Below are positions 37,777-40,799 of a DNA stretch of 40,799 nucleotides, one piece after another. This stretch comes from Nitrospirota bacterium (lineage in GTDB: Bacteria; Nitrospirota; Nitrospiria; Nitrospirales; UBA8639): the NCBI GenBank assembly GCA_003228495.1, contig QIDY01000043.1, positions 1 to 40,799 on the forward strand, in the 5' to 3' direction. Within the stretch, counting starts at the first letter, position 1. The number at the start of each line of letters is the position of its first letter. The translations under genes and the position numbers were made by a program. The notes beneath the pieces were generated by a model. The model did no database searches. It was given only the letters and a program-made list of their open reading frames with translations, and was not told the origin of the DNA.

Positions 37777-39333
37777 ATGGGAAATGCTCGATCAGGAGGT
37801 CATGTCTATCTTGTTGGCGCCGGTCCGGGCGATGCGAAATTGCTGACATTGCGTGGAAAAGAATGTTTGGAGTTAGCCGATGTGGTGCTTTACGATCATT
37901 TAGCCAATCCCGACTTGTTGAAGTATACGCCAGCTCATGCTGAACGGATTTATGTCGGTCGCAAAGGCCGTGGATCGTACCGTGATCAAAAAGAAATTAA
38001 TTCGTTGTTGGTTGCCAAATCTCAAGAAGGAAAATTTGTCGTGCGATTGAAGGGCGGCGATCCCTTTGTGTTCGGTCGTGGTGGTGAAGAGGCCGAAATG
38101 ATGGCCGATTCCGGCATTCCATTCACCGTTGTTCCTGGTGTCACGGCAGCAGTTGCCGTGCCGGCTTATGCTGGGATTCCCGTGACGCACCGGACCCTGG
38201 CCTCGACAGTTGCATTTGTGACAGGGCACGAAGATCCGACAAAACCCGAGAGCGCCATGGAATGGCCTCGCCTGGCTTCTGCCGAAGGGACTATAGTCTT
38301 TTTAATGGGCATGAAAAATCTTCCACAAATTGTTGATAGGCTGATTCAGGAAGGGACATCCTCGACAATGCCCATTGCCGCCATTCGATGGGGGACGTAT
38401 GCTCGCCAACAAACCGTTGTTGGGACGCTCGCCAACATTGTACAAAAAGTCACCGAAGCCAAATTAAGTCCGCCAACGGTTATTGTGGTAGGAGAGGTGG
38501 TTCGATTGCGGGATCGTCTCAATTGGTGTGAGACTCGACCGTTATTTGGGAAAGGTGTGTTGGTGACACGACCCCGTGACCAAGCCCCGGCTCTGTCCAA
38601 TTTACTGGCAGAACAGGGTGCTGAGCCCATTGAATGTCCGACATTGGAAATCTGTCCTCCAGAGAGCTGGGATCCTGTTGATGATGCTATTCGTGAACTT
38701 TCCTCGTATGATTGGATTATCTTCACAAGTGTGAACGGCGTCCAGGCTTTTATGGGACGTTTGGGGTTTCATCAAAAAGATGTCAGGAGTCTGGCGAAGG
38801 CACGGGTTTGTTGTATTGGCCCCCGGACGAAACAGGAAGCGAGTCGTTGGGGATTAGTTGCCGACCTGGTTCCCTCGGAGTTTCAGGCCGAAGGCATTTT
38901 GGAGGCTCTTGGTAGACTAGGCGTGAAAGGCCAAAGAATTTTGATTCCTCGTGCGAAAGTGGCCAGGGAAATTCTTCCTAAACAATTAGCAGAGATGGGA
39001 GCAGATGTTCGGGTGGTCCAGGGCTATCAAGCCGTGCTACCTGAAATGGAACAAGAGCCGATCTGCGATCGTTTCCGTAATCAGGATATTCAGTATTTGA
39101 CATTTACCAGTTCATCAACTGTCAGAAATTTTTGTCAGTTATTTGCTGATCGGCAGGAGATGCATAAGCTGATACAGCATGTCACTGTGGCCTGTATCGG
39201 TCCCATTACGGCCCAAACAGTTCAGGACGAAGGGTTGTCGGTGGATATTGTAGCTGTGGAAAATACCGTTCCTTCTTTAGTTGATGCGATTGTCGCCCAT
39301 GCGAACCGGAGTACCACCCAGATGCCCTTATGA
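37777..39333 (+). CDS. cobA-hemD: Fused uroporphyrinogen-III C-methyltransferase / uroporphyrinogen-III synthase
   Basis: GHVYLVGAGPGDAKLLTLRGKECLELADVVLYDHLANP, RLKGGDPFVFGRGGEEAE; C-terminal LVTRPRDQAPALSNLLAEQGAEPIECPTLEI...DWIIFTSVNGVQAF. Confidence 0.95.
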   Translation: MGNARSGGHVYLVGAGPGDAKLLTLRGKECLELADVVLYDHLANPDLLKYTPAHAERIYVGRKGRGSYRDQKEINSLLVAKSQEGKFVVRLKGGDPFVFGRGGEEAEMMADSGIPFTVVPGVTAAVAVPAYAGIPVTHRTLASTVAFVTGHEDPTKPESAMEWPRLASAEGTIVFLMGMKNLPQIVDRLIQEGTSSTMPIAAIRWGTYARQQTVVGTLANIVQKVTEAKLSPPTVIVVGEVVRLRDRLNWCETRPLFGKGVLVTRPRDQAPALSNLLAEQGAEPIECPTLEICPPESWDPVDDAIRELSSYDWIIFTSVNGVQAFMGRLGFHQKDVRSLAKARVCCIGPRTKQEASRWGLVADLVPSEFQAEGILEALGRLGVKGQRILIPRAKVAREILPKQLAEMGADVRVVQGYQAVLPEMEQEPICDRFRNQDIQYLTFTSSSTVRNFCQLFADRQEMHKLIQHVTVACIGPITAQTVQDEGLSVDIVAVENTVPSLVDAIVAHANRSTTQMPL

Positions 39334-39396
39334 TGATGACAGGCCGACGCTGTCGGCAAAATGTTTTGTTAACCGATTAATTGGAGGAGCAGAGCT

Positions 39397-39789
39397 ATGG
39401 TTCCTGTAAAGTCGTGTATGGTTCCCATAGAAAAAATCGTCAAAGTTGACCGGGATGTTTCGGTCAAAACTGCTGCCGAAATGATGCGCGATAACGGAAT
39501 TGGTAGCATCTTCATTACGAGCGGAGAAGAAATCATTGGGATTCTGACCGACACGGATCTGGTCCGGCGGGTGGTGGCGACGGGTGCCGATCCTCTCGCA
39601 ACGACGGTGGAACAAATCATGTCGGCTCCAATTGCGTCGATTGAAGGCAATCGTACGTTGTTAGATGCCAATGATTTGATGGCCAAACAACATATCCGAC
39701 ATTTGGGTATTACCAAAGATGAGAAAATGGTCGGGATGATTTCCGTGCGGGATCTTGTCGTCTTTTTAACTAATCTTCCTCGAAAATAG
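39397..39789 (+). CDS. CBS domain pair protein
   Basis: SVKTAAEMMRDNGIGSIFITSGEEIIGILTDTDLVRRVVA and ANDLMAKQHIRHLGITKDEKMVGMISVRDLV. Confidence 0.9.
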   Translation: MVPVKSCMVPIEKIVKVDRDVSVKTAAEMMRDNGIGSIFITSGEEIIGILTDTDLVRRVVATGADPLATTVEQIMSAPIASIEGNRTLLDANDLMAKQHIRHLGITKDEKMVGMISVRDLVVFLTNLPRK

Positions 39790-39904
39790 AATCAAGAGTC
39801 TGGGGTTTTAAAACGAATGAGCCGTTCCATGTCAATATGATGTGATCAGGCTTTTGACGAAGACCCACCCACCTGGAATTGTAGAGACACGGATAGGAGT
39901 AGAA

Positions 39905-40799
39905 ATGGGATTTCCTATTCACCGCTTGCGGCGACTCCGTCAACATGCTTCGTTGCGTCGGATGGTCCGCGAGACACAATTGACTGCCGCCGATCTGATT
40001 TATCCCCTGTTTGTGACGTTTGGAGAGAACAAACAGGAACCGATTGAATCCATGCCGGGCCAATATCGTTGGTCAGTCGACCATCTCGTTCAGGAAGCAA
40101 GAGATGCTTGGGCCCTAGGAATTCCCGCCGTTATTCTTTTTGGGATTCCGGAACAGAAGGATGAAAGAGGGTCCGCGGCCTTGGAGAAAGATGGTGTTAT
40201 ACAAACTGCCGTTCGAGCCCTGAAAGTTAGGCTTCCCGATTTGATGGTTATTACCGATGTATGTATCGATGAATATACCTCACATGGGCATTGTGGCATT
40301 GTTCGCGACGGCCGGATTGTTAATGATGAAACCTTGGATTGTCTTCGGGCCATGGCACTGAGCCATGCCGAAGCGGGGGTGGATATGGTGGCCCCATCGG
40401 ATATGATGGATGGGCGGGTTAAGGCTATACGTGAGGCGTTAGACCAACACGGCTATGCCGATATGCCGATAATGTCCTATTCAGCCAAATATGCCTCGGC
40501 TTTATATGCCCCCTTTCGGGATGCCGCCTTTTCCAGCCCTTCCTTTGGCGATCGGCACTCGTATCAAATGGATGCGGCTAATGCGCGAGAGGCGTTGCGG
40601 GAAGTGGACCTGGATCTTGAGGAAGGGGCCGATATCGTGATGGTCAAACCGGCGTTGTTTTATTTGGATATTCTCAGGCAAGTGCGCGATATGGTCAGGG
40701 TTCCTGTGGCCGCGTATCAGGTGAGTGGCGAATATAGCATGATTAAAGCTGCCGCACAGCTTGGTTGGGTTGATGAATCATCCGTGATGATGGAAAGTC
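39905..40799 (+). CDS. hemB: Delta-aminolevulinic acid dehydratase (partial, runs off window)
   Basis: Open frame absent from the ORF track: [37 protein letters not shown]...[16 protein letters not shown]...[13 protein letters not shown]...[18 protein letters not shown]...[11 protein letters not shown]. Confidence 0.95.
   Translation, partial: MGFPIHRLRRLRQHASLRRMVRETQLTAADLIYPLFVTFGENKQEPIESMPGQYRWSVDHLVQEARDAWALGIPAVILFGIPEQKDERGSAALEKDGVIQTAVRALKVRLPDLMVITDVCIDEYTSHGHCGIVRDGRIVNDETLDCLRAMALSHAEAGVDMVAPSDMMDGRVKAIREALDQHGYADMPIMSYSAKYASALYAPFRDAAFSSPSFGDRHSYQMDAANAREALREVDLDLEEGADIVMVKPALFYLDILRQVRDMVRVPVAAYQVSGEYSMIKAAAQLGWVDESSVMMES

Overview
The window is mostly a conserved bacterial chromosomal backbone, probably from the Nitrospirota (inferred from gene content only, not verified). 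From start to end it contains: proB-obgE-rpmA-rplU; ilvE; secG-tpiA-pgk-gap; trpS; a site-2 protease; an LpoA/LivK-like lipoprotein-activator protein; a XerC/D recombinase; an exported flavodoxin; a RAYT (REP-associated) transposase; an HDAC-family deacetylase; a pentaheme cytochrome c; a two-domain rhodanese; a SmbP-like His-rich protein; a nitrilase; an IS1595-type insertion sequence; a helix-hairpin-helix lipoprotein; lolD-lolC/E-lysS-prfB (with a programmed +1 frameshift); lnt; a vapBC-type toxin-antitoxin pair; rpmB; recG; tRNA-Leu(CAA); a secreted unknown protein; a TusA-like protein; rsmI; and a ccsA-hemA-hemC-cobA/hemD-CBS-hemB heme cluster. The most unusual signal is non-coding. Degenerate 7-bp-period repeats (consensus about GTRARRA) begin at or next to stop codons with constant polarity, usually with a second inverted arm, at several unrelated loci. 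One is interrupted by the IS1595 element and another holds a 182-bp MITE-like element. Other notable items are a perfect 56-bp palindrome upstream of gap, and a vapBC module lying between two copies of the lnt 5' end. All gene calls are from reading the translations; no database search was run.
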